Notes: a model not told the origin generated them from the sequence alone. Positions 50,650-57,914 are shown, numbered from the stretch's first letter. The stretch: DNA of 64,000 nucleotides from a candidate division TA06 bacterium B3_TA06 (GCA_005223075.1 NJBO01000001.1:124001-188000), one strand, 5' to 3'. Made by a program: numbers and translations.

Positions 50650-51528
50650 TCACTGAGGGTAGGTTGAGACAAGCACGGTATAAGGATCGAGATAGTTGAA
50701 CGCTACCTCGCCCTCGCCGTATGTTGGATAGAAACCTCTGGCGTCCGTTACCTCAAGGAACCAGTCGCCTGGCGAAAAGCCAGAACCGGTAAGATCAAAG
50801 ACCGCTACAGTATCCTTGATTTCCTCGAACAGCTCTCCATCGGGCAGATAAAGACTCATCAAAGGCTTGCAGTCGCCTCCAAGGTCTTTGATTGTTACGT
50901 AAAGATAGGTGGTATCCTCAAGCTCCAAGCGGTAGAAGTCAGGAAGTGAAGCCATAGGCGTAAGGGTGTCTGAGAAGGCATCGCAAAGATAAGCTCCGGT
51001 TGTTTCTATTCCCAAAAGCACCGGCGTGGCCGATGCGGTGTCGTCGTCAGGTTCAAGGGGATCGTTGATGTTGGATGAGGTTATCTCGAGGCTGTATCTA
51101 TAACGGTCGCCTGCAGGATCGCCAATCGGGGTTATGCGAAGGTAGTAGGTCTGGCTGGGGCGGCTGGCAACCCAGGCTGAGGGCAGGAGTTTAGAATCAC
51201 GTGAAGATACAAGCGGGGTCTGGTTTTCACTTAAGAGTTCAGCTTTAAGGTAGAAGGAGGTGCCGGTCGGTTCGAGGAGTTTGACCTTTACAACGATTAC
51301 TGAAGCGAAGGCCTTTTTTGGGCCGATGCCGAAGTGAAAGACCTCTGCAGGGTCGTCTGCCGGAATGGTAAATTCCTTTACATAGGGCAGATTGACGTCC
51401 CAGGCGGTCTCGATGGTGTTGTTGTCAGTAGGATCAGGCGGCGTAGTAGAGTCGTCGTTATCGCAGGCCAGGACAAACAAGCCGGTTGCCAAGACAAAAC
51501 TTATAAAAAGCGAGACTTTCCTTTGCAA
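50650..51528 (-). CDS. Lipoprotein with PPC-like sandwich domains
   Basis: Lipoprotein of 292 residues; the signal peptide ends GLFVLAC. Two related sandwich domains follow (about 38-150 and 155-285), each opening NTIETAWDVNLPYV or DDTASATPVLLGI and containing YYLRITPIGDPAGDRYRYSLEI or WFLEVTDARG, as in bacterial pre-peptidase C-terminal (PPC) domains. These usually aid secretion or binding. The start is TTG; the second of two adjacent TTG codons fits the AAGGAGGCC spacing best. It heads a two-gene operon. Confidence 0.8.
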   Translation of the reverse strand: MQRKVSLFISFVLATGLFVLACDNDDSTTPPDPTDNNTIETAWDVNLPYVKEFTIPADDPAEVFHFGIGPKKAFASVIVVKVKLLEPTGTSFYLKAELLSENQTPLVSSRDSKLLPSAWVASRPSQTYYLRITPIGDPAGDRYRYSLEITSSNINDPLEPDDDTASATPVLLGIETTGAYLCDAFSDTLTPMASLPDFYRLELEDTTYLYVTIKDLGGDCKPLMSLYLPDGELFEEIKDTVAVFDLTGSGFSPGDWFLEVTDARGFYPTYGEGEVAFNYLDPYTVLVSTYPQ

Positions 51529-51557
51529 CAAGGCCTCCTTTTACCGATTAACGAGAA

Positions 51558-51585
51558 AGGATACCCTCTGCTTCTTTGCTGTCAA
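51558..51585 (-). promoter_or_regulatory. Promoter of the lipoprotein pair
   Basis: On the minus strand TTGACA (51585-51580), 16-nt spacer, TATCCT (51563-51558). Confidence 0.75.
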
Positions 51586-51643
51586 GGGGATCACTCCTTT
51601 ATAAGTGAGGCTGAGTTAACGTCGGCCCCTACGTTTTTTATCC

Positions 51644-51720
51644 TGCGATCTTTTGACCTCTGGTCAAAAGGAGCATTTATTCTCGGGGTCCCCGCGGCGT
51701 TACGAAGTAACGGCGTGTGG
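51644..51720 (+). repeat. Composite hairpin A + palindrome B (copies A8, B6)
   Basis: Element A (51644-51675; stem TTTTGACC/GGTCAAAA), linker TTTATTC, palindrome B (51684-51720; GGGGTCCCC, central CGTTAC/GTAACG, GTGTGG). It sits just 3' of tRNA-Leu. Confidence 0.7.
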
Positions 51721-51728
51721 TAATTAAA

Positions 51729-51812
51729 TGCCGAGAGGGGGAGTTGAACCCCCACGGGGTTGCCCCCACTAGCTCCTGAAGCTAGCGCGTCTGCCTGTTC
51801 CGCCATCTCGGC
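51729..51812 (-). tRNA. tRNA-Leu (anticodon CAG)
   Basis: Class II tRNA of 84 nt on the minus strand: acceptor GCCGAGA/TCTCGGC, anticodon stem CTAGC/GCTAG with loop TTCAGGA, long variable arm GGGG GCAA CCCC, T-arm GGGGG TTCAACT CCCCC, discriminator A. CCA is not encoded. The first 14 nt of the gene and the flanking leader are repeated upstream (see the array). Confidence 0.97.
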
Positions 51813-52320
51813 ATTATTACAAATCTTTTCGGTAGATGGCTCCTTTTTAGTTCAGGCAACTTCGTCGCCTGCGTTCGCTGCGACCTTCGTCCGCAGCTCA
51901 TGTCCGCCATCTCGGCATTATTACAAATCTTTTCGGTAGATGGCTCCTTTTTAGTTCAGGCAACTTCGTCGCCTGCGTTCGCTGCGACCTTCGTCCGCAG
52001 CTCATGTCCGCCATCTCGGCTATTATTAAATCTTTTTATGTTGATGGCTTCACCCTTTGGTCAAGCAACTGCGTCGCTTGCGTTCGCCACGACTTATACC
52101 CGTGGCTCACGTCCTGCCATCTCGGCTTCTATCAGCTTCGAGAAAAGAAGTCTATACAATCATGCCGGAAAGTCAAGCAGCTTAGCCGGTTGCACTCGCC
52201 TCGACCTACGGCCCATACTCACGACCTCCATCTCGGCAAGTTCGATGTCGGCACTCTTTGATAAAGCAACTACGTCGCTTCCGCTCGCTCCGACCTTCTC
52301 CCAGAGCTCGCGTCAACCCT
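51813..52320 (-). repeat. Tandem ~104-bp structured repeat array upstream of tRNA-Leu
   Basis: Units begin at about 51800, 51904, 52008, 52114 and 52225 (spacing 104, 104, 106, 111). Each carries the first bases of tRNA-Leu (GCCGAGATGG). Units 1 and 2 are identical; 3 and 5 are diverged but keep two hairpins read on the minus strand: one with a 6-bp stem and 9-nt loop (51897-51877, 52001-51981, 52106-52086, 52307-52287) and one with a 7-8-bp stem and 3-nt loop (51871-51853, 51975-51957, 52080-52062, 52280-52264). Stem changes are compensated. Unit 4 is decayed and holds a promoter. Confidence 0.8.
52149..52176 (-). promoter_or_regulatory. Likely promoter of tRNA-Leu
   Basis: On the minus strand TTGACT (52176-52171), 16-nt spacer, TAGACT (52154-52149). 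The transcript would start near 52142 and carry three repeat units (about 330 nt) before the tRNA. Confidence 0.7.
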
Positions 52321-52347
52321 TGCGTTCGCTCCCCTCTTGAATACAAT
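52320..52347 (+). promoter_or_regulatory. Promoter of the alpha/beta hydrolase gene
   Basis: TTGCGT (52320-52325), 16-nt spacer, TACAAT (52342-52347). The expected +1 is 52354, the A of the ATG. Confidence 0.65.
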
Positions 52348-52353
52348 AAATCA

Positions 52354-53346
52354 ATGTTCCGTGCTTACTCCCGGCGTGTAGATCGACGCCTATTCAGCGC
52401 TATCAACCGATGGCTTGCCCAGCGTGGTGACCGCACCGATCCCATAAAGCTTCGCCGCTTCACCGCAAGCGCTGAGAAAGCGAGCCCTGAGGAGTTCTTC
52501 TCTCTATCCAAACGAACCCGTGTTGAACTCAAAAGAACCTCGGAGTATCCCCTAAGCTATACGTTCCGTTTCGACTCCCCCTTGTCTTCAGGATACGGTG
52601 AGAACGACTTGGCGCAAGGAGAGTTTTTTCCCAAACATCACCTCTCTGCTCCGGCGGTGATAGTGCTTTCAACCTGGCTTGAGGGAGCGACCGATTACTC
52701 GCGTTTGGCGCATTGGATCGGACTTTCCGGCCGCAATCTGTGGGCGATGGACCTTCCCTACCATGGGCGCCGCGCACCTCGAGAAACCCGTTCCGGCGAG
52801 CTTGCCATCACCGCAGATGTAGTGCGTACCCTTCGAGCCGTCAGACAGGCGGTTTGCGATGCGCGCGTTTTAATAGGCACACTTTGGGAGTTGGGATCAA
52901 GGGATATAGCGATTCTGGGTTTCAGCCTGGGCGGCTGGGTTGGTTCTTTGCTTGCACTTGCAGAACCTAAGGTTTCAAAAGCACTGCTCCTCACCCCGGT
53001 CGTGCGGCCTGAGGAGCTCTTTCTTAATTCGCCTCTCTTTAGTGCCCTGCGCAACGGCGTGCGAGAGCAAGACAGGGTTCAGGTCTTCAACAAGCTCCGC
53101 CACCTCTTTTTACCTGTGCATGGAATGCCGGTGATAGATCCAGAGCAGATCCATCTTATCGGCGCGCACGAGGACCCGCTTGCGCCACCGGACTCTTTAA
53201 GGGAACTTTCGTTGGGTTGGGGGTGCGGCGAGGATATACTTCCCGGCGGACACATAACCGTTTATCTCACCGGCCGGCTCTGGCGCAGGATATTCAGCCT
53301 CCTACACCCCAACCAGTCGCTACGCAACTGGTCGGGGATCCCTTAA
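52354..53346 (+). CDS. Alpha/beta hydrolase
   Basis: Serine hydrolase-like protein of 330 residues. The nucleophile elbow is GFSLGGWVGS (Ser at about 192), preceded by LWAMDLPYHGRRAPRETRSG with an oxyanion region and ending with an acid loop (LIGAHEDPLAPP) and His in GGHITVYL, giving a full catalytic triad. The fold resembles the ABHD18-type family. The substrate is unknown; it is probably a lipid or ester. The last dozen residues (HPNQSLRNWSGIP) are encoded by palindrome B. The ATG coincides with the predicted +1 and has no ribosome-binding site. Confidence 0.85.
   Translation: MFRAYSRRVDRRLFSAINRWLAQRGDRTDPIKLRRFTASAEKASPEEFFSLSKRTRVELKRTSEYPLSYTFRFDSPLSSGYGENDLAQGEFFPKHHLSAPAVIVLSTWLEGATDYSRLAHWIGLSGRNLWAMDLPYHGRRAPRETRSGELAITADVVRTLRAVRQAVCDARVLIGTLWELGSRDIAILGFSLGGWVGSLLALAEPKVSKALLLTPVVRPEELFLNSPLFSALRNGVREQDRVQVFNKLRHLFLPVHGMPVIDPEQIHLIGAHEDPLAPPDSLRELSLGWGCGEDILPGGHITVYLTGRLWRRIFSLLHPNQSLRNWSGIP
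53305..53342 (-). repeat. Palindrome B, copy 10, in the hydrolase 3' end
   Basis: ACCCCAACCAGT and ACTGGTCGGGG arms around GCTACGCA. Read on the minus strand it is the usual GGGG...loop...TTGGGGTG form. It supplies the last codons of the hydrolase. Confidence 0.65.
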
Positions 53347-53348
53347 AA

Positions 53349-53414
53349 TGCTCCTTTTGCCTACGGGCACACTTGTTATCTTAGTGCACGGAGTGCACTA
53401 AGATAAAAGATCGC
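53349..53414 (-). repeat. Hairpin element A, copy 9, enlarged by a 14-bp palindrome
   Basis: TGCTCCTTTTGCC...AAAAGATCGC ends match element A, but the centre holds a perfect 14-bp stem (TTATCTTAGTGCAC/GTGCACTAAGATAA, 3-nt loop). This looks like one palindrome inserted in another. The remaining gap to 53462 contains a diverged B-like copy (about 53424-53455). Confidence 0.65.
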
Positions 53415-53462
53415 GATTAAATCCACGTGGCGTTGTCTAGCGACGGCGTGGGGTAGGTTCGG

Positions 53463-53491
53463 TTGACATACGCGCCTTCCCTGGCTAGACT
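53463..53491 (+). promoter_or_regulatory. Promoter of rocD
   Basis: Perfect TTGACA (53463-53468), 17-nt spacer, TAGACT (53486-53491), then AAGGAGAG before the ATG at 53530. Confidence 0.8.
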
Positions 53492-53529
53492 TTGCAGGCT
53501 CACGAAAGTCCCTAAATCAAGGAGAGAAG

Positions 53530-54735
53530 ATGTCAAAGACACAAGAAATTCTTGCCCAGACAGAAAGATACAGTGCCAACAACTACCACCCGCTGGATGT
53601 GGTTTTAAGTAAGGGCGAAGGCGTATGGGTGTGGGACGTAGATGGTGCGAAGTACATGGACATGCTGGCCGCCTACTCCGCGCTCAATCAGGGACACAGA
53701 CACCCCAAGGTCCTTAAGGCGATGATCGAGCAGACCGAGCGCATCACCCTTACCTCGCGGGCGTTCCACAACGACATAATGGGAGAATTTCTCGAAAAGC
53801 TTTGTAAGGTCGCAGGTAAAGAGAAGGCCCTGCCCATGAACACCGGTGCCGAGGCGGTGGAGACCGCGATCAAGGCGGCCCGAAAGTGGGGATACAAGAT
53901 CAAGGGCGTTCCCCCGGGCGCAGCCGAGATCGTAACCTGTGCAGGCAACTTCCACGGCCGCACCACCACGATCGTCGGCTTTTCCACCGAGCCTCAGTAC
54001 CGCGACGGATTCGGCCCCTTCACCCCTGGATTTGTGACCATCCCCTACGGTGACATCGAAGCACTCAAGAACGCGATCAATGAGAACACGGTCGGCTTTC
54101 TCGTAGAGCCCATCCAGGGCGAGGGCGGGGTTGTGGTTCCACCTGAGGGATATCTAAAAGAAGCGGCTGAACTCTGCAAAAAGCACAACGTTCTCTTCAT
54201 CGCCGACGAGATCCAGACCGGACTGGGCCGCACTGGTAAGATGTTCTGCTGCGAGCACGAAAACGTTGTTCCCGATATCTACATCCTGGGCAAGGCCCTA
54301 GGCGGCGGGGTCTATCCGGTTTCCGCTATCATCTGCAACGACGACATCATGCAGGTCTTTACCCCGGGCGATCACGGTTCCACGTTCGGGGGGAACCCCC
54401 TCGGCTCCGCCGTCGGCTTGGCAGCGCTGGATGTTCTTATAGAAGAAAAGCTCCCCGAGCGCGCGGCTGAGCTTGGCTCCTACTTTATGGACGAACTCCG
54501 CAAGATCGACTCCCCACACGTTGACCATGTGCGCGGCAAGGGTTTGATGATCGGTGTGGTCATCAAGGAAAGCTCGGGCACAGCTCGTCCCTTCTGCGAG
54601 AAGCTCAGAGATGAGGGCATCCTGGCCAAGGAGACCCATCACCAGGTGATCCGGTTCGCGCCGCCTCTGGTTATCACCGCCGAAGAGATCGACTGGGCGC
54701 TGAAAAGAATCAAAGAAGTGCTCCTTTTGTCCTAA
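53530..54735 (+). CDS. rocD: Ornithine--oxo-acid transaminase
   Basis: PLP enzyme of 401 residues converting ornithine and 2-oxoglutarate to glutamate-5-semialdehyde and glutamate. Motifs: [20 protein letters not shown] (typical RocD start), [62 protein letters not shown] lysine in [15 protein letters not shown] and [10 protein letters not shown]. Length is standard. The stop codon and last codons (LLS) lie inside hairpin element A. It has its own promoter; a role in arginine/ornithine-proline exchange is expected. Confidence 0.96.
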   Translation: MSKTQEILAQTERYSANNYHPLDVVLSKGEGVWVWDVDGAKYMDMLAAYSALNQGHRHPKVLKAMIEQTERITLTSRAFHNDIMGEFLEKLCKVAGKEKALPMNTGAEAVETAIKAARKWGYKIKGVPPGAAEIVTCAGNFHGRTTTIVGFSTEPQYRDGFGPFTPGFVTIPYGDIEALKNAINENTVGFLVEPIQGEGGVVVPPEGYLKEAAELCKKHNVLFIADEIQTGLGRTGKMFCCEHENVVPDIYILGKALGGGVYPVSAIICNDDIMQVFTPGDHGSTFGGNPLGSAVGLAALDVLIEEKLPERAAELGSYFMDELRKIDSPHVDHVRGKGLMIGVVIKESSGTARPFCEKLRDEGILAKETHHQVIRFAPPLVITAEEIDWALKRIKEVLLLS

Positions 54736-54751
54736 CGGACAAAAGATCGCA
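54719..54751 (-). repeat. Hairpin element A, copy 10, over the rocD stop
   Basis: Minus-strand TGCGATC, stem TTTTGTCC/GGACAAAA, GGAGCA. The rocD stop TAA is in its loop. Confidence 0.8.
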
Positions 54752-54774
54752 GACAAAACAATCTGGAGTGTCTG

Positions 54775-55740
54775 ATGAACCGATTTGTATCTTCCGTTAG
54801 AGCCGCGTTTGTTTTTCTGCTGCTCGCAGGATGCGGGGATGATCTTCCCGATCTTGACTTTCGCCAGGAGATGGTGGATTTCGTTATCGAGATCTCTGAT
54901 TACGCTGAGTCAGAAGACTCTACCTTCCTCATCTTCCCCCAGAACAACCCTGATCTTTGGTCCGAAGAGGGCTATCTTGACGCAGTGGACGGCATCGGAC
55001 AGGAGGAGCTCTACTACGGATACGACGGTGACGGCGTTGCGACACCTGCCGAGGTCACATCAGAGTGGGAACAGGAACTGAGACACTTCCGGGATGCGGG
55101 CAAGCTGGTGCTGACCGTGGACTATCCATTCGACGATCCAGAGACTCCATCCTTCACCCCCCAGATCAGATCAAAGATAGACAGTGCCTACTCCAGATCG
55201 CAGACTCAGGGTTTCGTTTCCTACTGCGCGGTGCGTGAATTGATCTCGATCACCGTAAATCCCGGACACGAGCCGGAGCCGAATATGGAACCGATCACCT
55301 CCCTTGACGACGTTAAAGACCCCATCTACATCCTTCAGCATGGGGAATCGTTAAGCCGATCAAAGTTCTTGGACTCTTTGGCTTCTTTGTGGTTCGACCT
55401 CATAGTTATGGATCATGCGGACGACGACGGACTTTACACATCCGCTGAGATCTCTGGTCTCAAAGAGAAATCCGGCGCCATAATCTTGGCATATATGTCC
55501 ATAGGCGAGGCCGAGGACTACCGCTTCTACTGGAAGGAGGAGTGGGACCGCAAACAGGATCGGCCGGAGTGGATCGAGGAGGAAAATCCCGACTGGGAAG
55601 GCAACTATCTGGTGCGCTACTGGGAGGATGCCTGGAAGCAGATAATCTTCGGTACCGACTCCTCGTATCTAGACGTAATCATGGCCCAGGGTTTCGACGG
55701 GGTGTACCTGGACAAGATCGACTCATATAGCTCCTTTTAA
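54775..55740 (+). CDS. GH114/TM1410-type lipoprotein with swapped domain halves
   Basis: Lipoprotein of 321 residues; signal peptide ending LLLAGC (Cys20). Sequence pieces match the MJ1477/TM1410 putative glycoside hydrolase family (endo alpha-1,4 polygalactosaminidase-like TIM barrel), but their order is reversed. Residues about 28-165 (RQEMVDFVIEISDYAESED, IFPQNN, DGIGQEELYYGYDGDG, VLTVDYP, FVSYCAVREL) normally form the C-terminal half. Residues about 175-321 (IYILQHGESLSRSKF, DLIVMDHADDDG, AYMSIGEAEDYRFYW, NPDWEGNYLVRYW, GFDGVYLDKIDSY) normally form the N-terminal half. The stop lies in hairpin element A. It is either a circular permutation or the remains of a tandem duplication. GGAGTG precedes the ATG. 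Confidence 0.8.
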   Translation: MNRFVSSVRAAFVFLLLAGCGDDLPDLDFRQEMVDFVIEISDYAESEDSTFLIFPQNNPDLWSEEGYLDAVDGIGQEELYYGYDGDGVATPAEVTSEWEQELRHFRDAGKLVLTVDYPFDDPETPSFTPQIRSKIDSAYSRSQTQGFVSYCAVRELISITVNPGHEPEPNMEPITSLDDVKDPIYILQHGESLSRSKFLDSLASLWFDLIVMDHADDDGLYTSAEISGLKEKSGAIILAYMSIGEAEDYRFYWKEEWDRKQDRPEWIEEENPDWEGNYLVRYWEDAWKQIIFGTDSSYLDVIMAQGFDGVYLDKIDSYSSF

Positions 55741-55760
55741 CCTCCGGTTAAAAGATCGCG
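55728..55760 (-). repeat. Hairpin element A, copy 11, over a stop codon
   Basis: Minus-strand CGCGATC, stem TTTTAACC/GGTTAAAA, GGAGCT. The TAA stop of the lipoprotein gene is in the stem. Confidence 0.75.
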
Positions 55761-55813
55761 GGTTGTTGGAAAACGAAAATGACCGGTTGTTGCGGCCATT
55801 ACCGATTTTATCC

Positions 55814-55894
55814 TGCGATCTTTTTCGTCCCTTAAAAGGGCGAAAAAGGAGCATTATATAGTCCCCGCGGTGTTAGGTCCTAACACCGCGGGGC
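55814..55894 (+). repeat. Composite hairpin A + palindrome B (copies A12, B7)
   Basis: Element A (55814-55853; long stem CTTTTTCGTCCC/AGGGCGAAAAAG) then, after TTATATA, palindrome B (55861-55894; perfect CCCCGCGGTGTTAG and complement). Confidence 0.75.
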
Positions 55895-56051
55895 AAAGGA
55901 AGCGGCCTATTCCCGCAATCCCACGTCACCCTGCGGCCGCCTCCCGACTCCTCTATCCTAGTTAAGCTTCAAGGAATGTCAAGGCTTGAATGTTCCTTAT
56001 ACCCTGAGAAGGAATCACGGTTTTCTGGCAATAAACAGCATCTCGCCCTTC

Positions 56052-56127
56052 ACCCCACACGGCTGCTTCGCATCCATGCGGGGACCCCGATTTTATGCTC
56101 CTTTTTGCCTGTGGCAAAAAGATCGCA
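56052..56127 (-). repeat. Composite palindrome B + hairpin A (copies B8, A13)
   Basis: On the minus strand element A (56127-56096; stem TTTTTGCC/GGCAAAAA), linker TAAAATC, then B (56090-56052; GGGGTCCCCGC...GTGTGGGG). Same order as at 21.6 kb. No gene lies between 55741 and 56139. Confidence 0.75.
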
Positions 56128-56139
56128 GATAGAAATAAT

Positions 56140-56901
56140 TCAAGGTTTTCTGGCGATGAATAGCATTTCCCCATCGTGTCTGAATTCAGACCGCTCATAA
56201 TCGCCGTAGAGGACCTCGACCTCCAGCCCTGCTTTCTCAAGCAAGAGCTCCGCTTCGAACCGCCACAGGTAGCGAACCGGGAAACGCCATACTTTACGGC
56301 GCAGATTGCCATCCTTGTCAGTCCAGTCGTAGATACGTTCTACGTTAATCATCTGGTTGACGTGGTCACGGGTTACCCGCTCGATGCGGGTGAGGAATCC
56401 ATTGTCCGTTTCTTTGGTCCCTAGTGAGTAAAACATCCTCTTGTTGACCAGCCGCTCGTATGAGGGGGCAAACAGGGAGAGAACGAAGCGTCCGCCCACC
56501 TCAAGATGTTTTGCCACGCATGCTAGACAAGCCTCCTGATCGGCCCGGGGTTCCAGATGCTGGAAGGAGCGGAATGGGATGATCACTAACGGGAAAGTCC
56601 GACCCAGATCGAACTCCCTCATGTCACCCTGTACCCAGGTCAGAAGCTTTTGAGCGTCTTCAGACAGTTCATGAGCCTTCTTACGGGCAATCTCAAGCAT
56701 CCCTTCGGATATCTCCAATCCCACCACCTCGAAGCCTGCCCTGGCAAGCTCTGTTGATACCCTGCCCGTGCCAGATGCCAACTCAAGCACTGGCGAGCCT
56801 TGTTCCCGCGCTAAATCCAGGTAGAAATCGACGTCACCCACATCGCCGGTTTCAACATCGTATACCTCTGCTACGCGGTCAAACACATGTTCTTGTTCCA
56901 T
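56140..56901 (-). CDS. Class I SAM-dependent methyltransferase
   Basis: Methyltransferase of 253 residues. Motif I SPVLELASGTGRVSTELARAG (about 36-56) and VVGLEISEGMLEIARKKA; then VQGDMREFDLGRTFPLVIIPFRSFQHL and a later LFAPSYERL. This is the Methyltransf_25 type. The C-terminal half is beta-rich (RIYDWTDKDGNLRRKVWRFPVRYLW). It begins 2 nt after the next methyltransferase gene and is probably translated by coupling; both may act on one product. Confidence 0.87.
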   Translation of the reverse strand: MEQEHVFDRVAEVYDVETGDVGDVDFYLDLAREQGSPVLELASGTGRVSTELARAGFEVVGLEISEGMLEIARKKAHELSEDAQKLLTWVQGDMREFDLGRTFPLVIIPFRSFQHLEPRADQEACLACVAKHLEVGGRFVLSLFAPSYERLVNKRMFYSLGTKETDNGFLTRIERVTRDHVNQMINVERIYDWTDKDGNLRRKVWRFPVRYLWRFEAELLLEKAGLEVEVLYGDYERSEFRHDGEMLFIARKP

Positions 56902-56903
56902 GC

Positions 56904-57644
56904 CTACTCCTTTATAGCCAGAACCTTCTGCCGGCGATTGTCCCAGGTTAAGGGTTCCTTATCCAGGGTTCCCCACGCATCTTTGAATTTCAAGCCATGT
57001 CGTGCAAACAGATCAACGAGCTCGTGCAGGGAGTATATCCTGTGTTTGATCTTTCGTTCGACCTTCCTGCCCTTGCCCATAAAGGTCCAGATTGCGGTGG
57101 CGTAAGAGGTTGCGAGGTCGAACTCTCGTTCTTCCAGAATGTAGTCGCCTTCGTATTCAGACCAGCCGCGCCTTTGGAAGTTTCTCACGATCCAGTCCCG
57201 GTTCACGATATCCATGAGGAAACGACCGCCCGGCTTGAGTGCACGAAAGACACCGGCTATCACCTTCTCGTTCTCCTCACGAGAGCGGAAGAAGCCGAAC
57301 GAGGTGTAGAAGTTGAAGACCGCGTCCAGTTCCTCGTTAAAGGGCATATCCCGCATGTCGGCCTGCACGAAGTCAACGTTCAGCCCTTCGTTCTTTGCCT
57401 CGAGCCCGGCATTTTCGATATAGAGCCCAGTCAAGTCCAGGCCGGTAACGTGCGCAAAACCTCTGCGTGCCAGCTCCAGAGCATGACGACCCATACCGCA
57501 AGCCAAGTCAAGGACCTTTGAATCCTTATCTATCTCTAATACGTGGACTATGAAATCCGTCTCCTTTTTGGTTTGTTCGGGGTCGATGGATTCAAGGCCA
57601 AGTCTGCCCCATCGTTCATCGAACACTTCTTCCCACCACGCCAT
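56904..57644 (-). CDS. Class I SAM-dependent methyltransferase
   Basis: Methyltransferase of 246 residues, first gene of a two-gene operon. Motif I VLDLACGMGRHALELARRGF (about 44-63), VTGLDLTGLYIENA, FVQADMRDMPFNEELDAVFNFYTSFGFF and GVFRALKPGGRFLMDIVNRDWI. These are typical of small-molecule methyltransferases. AGGAG precedes the ATG. The two neighbours share their fold but little sequence, so this is not a recent duplication. Confidence 0.88.
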   Translation of the reverse strand: MAWWEEVFDERWGRLGLESIDPEQTKKETDFIVHVLEIDKDSKVLDLACGMGRHALELARRGFAHVTGLDLTGLYIENAGLEAKNEGLNVDFVQADMRDMPFNEELDAVFNFYTSFGFFRSREENEKVIAGVFRALKPGGRFLMDIVNRDWIVRNFQRRGWSEYEGDYILEEREFDLATSYATAIWTFMGKGRKVERKIKHRIYSLHELVDLFARHGLKFKDAWGTLDKEPLTWDNRRQKVLAIKE

Positions 57645-57694
57645 ATTTATCTCCTTTCGGTTAGGTGGTTTGTTTGTCTTCCCCGACTTCCGAT

Positions 57695-57733
57695 CGGGGT
57701 CCCCACACGAGTGCGAAGCAATCGTGTGGGGTG
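57695..57733 (+). repeat. Palindrome B, copy 9
   Basis: GGGGTCCCCACACGA, loop GTGCGAAGCAA, then TCGTGTGGGGTG, a 10-bp perfect stem (CCCCACACGA/TCGTGTGGGG). Confidence 0.7.
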
Positions 57734-57772
57734 AAAAAAATTACCCCCGCCGGTTTTCATCGCCGGCGGGGG
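57734..57772 (-). terminator. Intrinsic terminator of the 37-aa gene
   Basis: A perfect 10-bp GC-rich stem (CCCCCGCCGG/CCGGCGGGGG, 57744-57753 and 57763-57772) is followed on the minus strand by TAATTTTTTT. Confidence 0.85.
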
Positions 57773-57793
57773 CAGAATCTCCTTACTATCCCG

Positions 57794-57907
57794 TTAAGGA
57801 GCCTCGACCTGACCGGCGCCAGCGGTGGTGATTACCACCACAGCAAGGCACAGCCCAAAATTACCGTCGGACGGCATCTGAAGCCTGGTCAAGTCAATAC
57901 TTCTCAT
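57794..57907 (-). CDS. Leaderless 37-residue peptide gene (or small RNA)
   Basis: A complete small transcription unit: promoter at 57915-57942, ATG at +2, 37 codons, stop, 20-nt gap and a strong terminator. The peptide reads MRSIDLTRLQMPSDGNFG, then LCLAVVVITTAGAG and QVEAP; the centre is hydrophobic. The coding DNA contains a GTGGT/ACCAC hairpin (about 57825-57842). No ribosome-binding site exists, but leaderless starts are common in this window. I do not recognise the peptide. It may be a small membrane peptide, a secreted signal or simply the reading frame inside a ~170-nt sRNA. Confidence 0.6.
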   Translation of the reverse strand: MRSIDLTRLQMPSDGNFGLCLAVVVITTAGAGQVEAP

Positions 57908-57914
57908 AGCCCGA

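Noticed and set aside
51900-52340. Long plus-strand frame across the tRNA-Leu upstream array
   Set aside because: The unit length (104) is not a multiple of 3 and the hairpin changes preserve RNA pairing on the minus strand, so it is not coding.
3392-56127. Element A as ordinary intrinsic terminators
   Set aside because: The pairing arms are T-rich and A-rich, most copies lack a T-run after the stem, and conserved unpaired ends (GATC, GGA) are not needed for termination.
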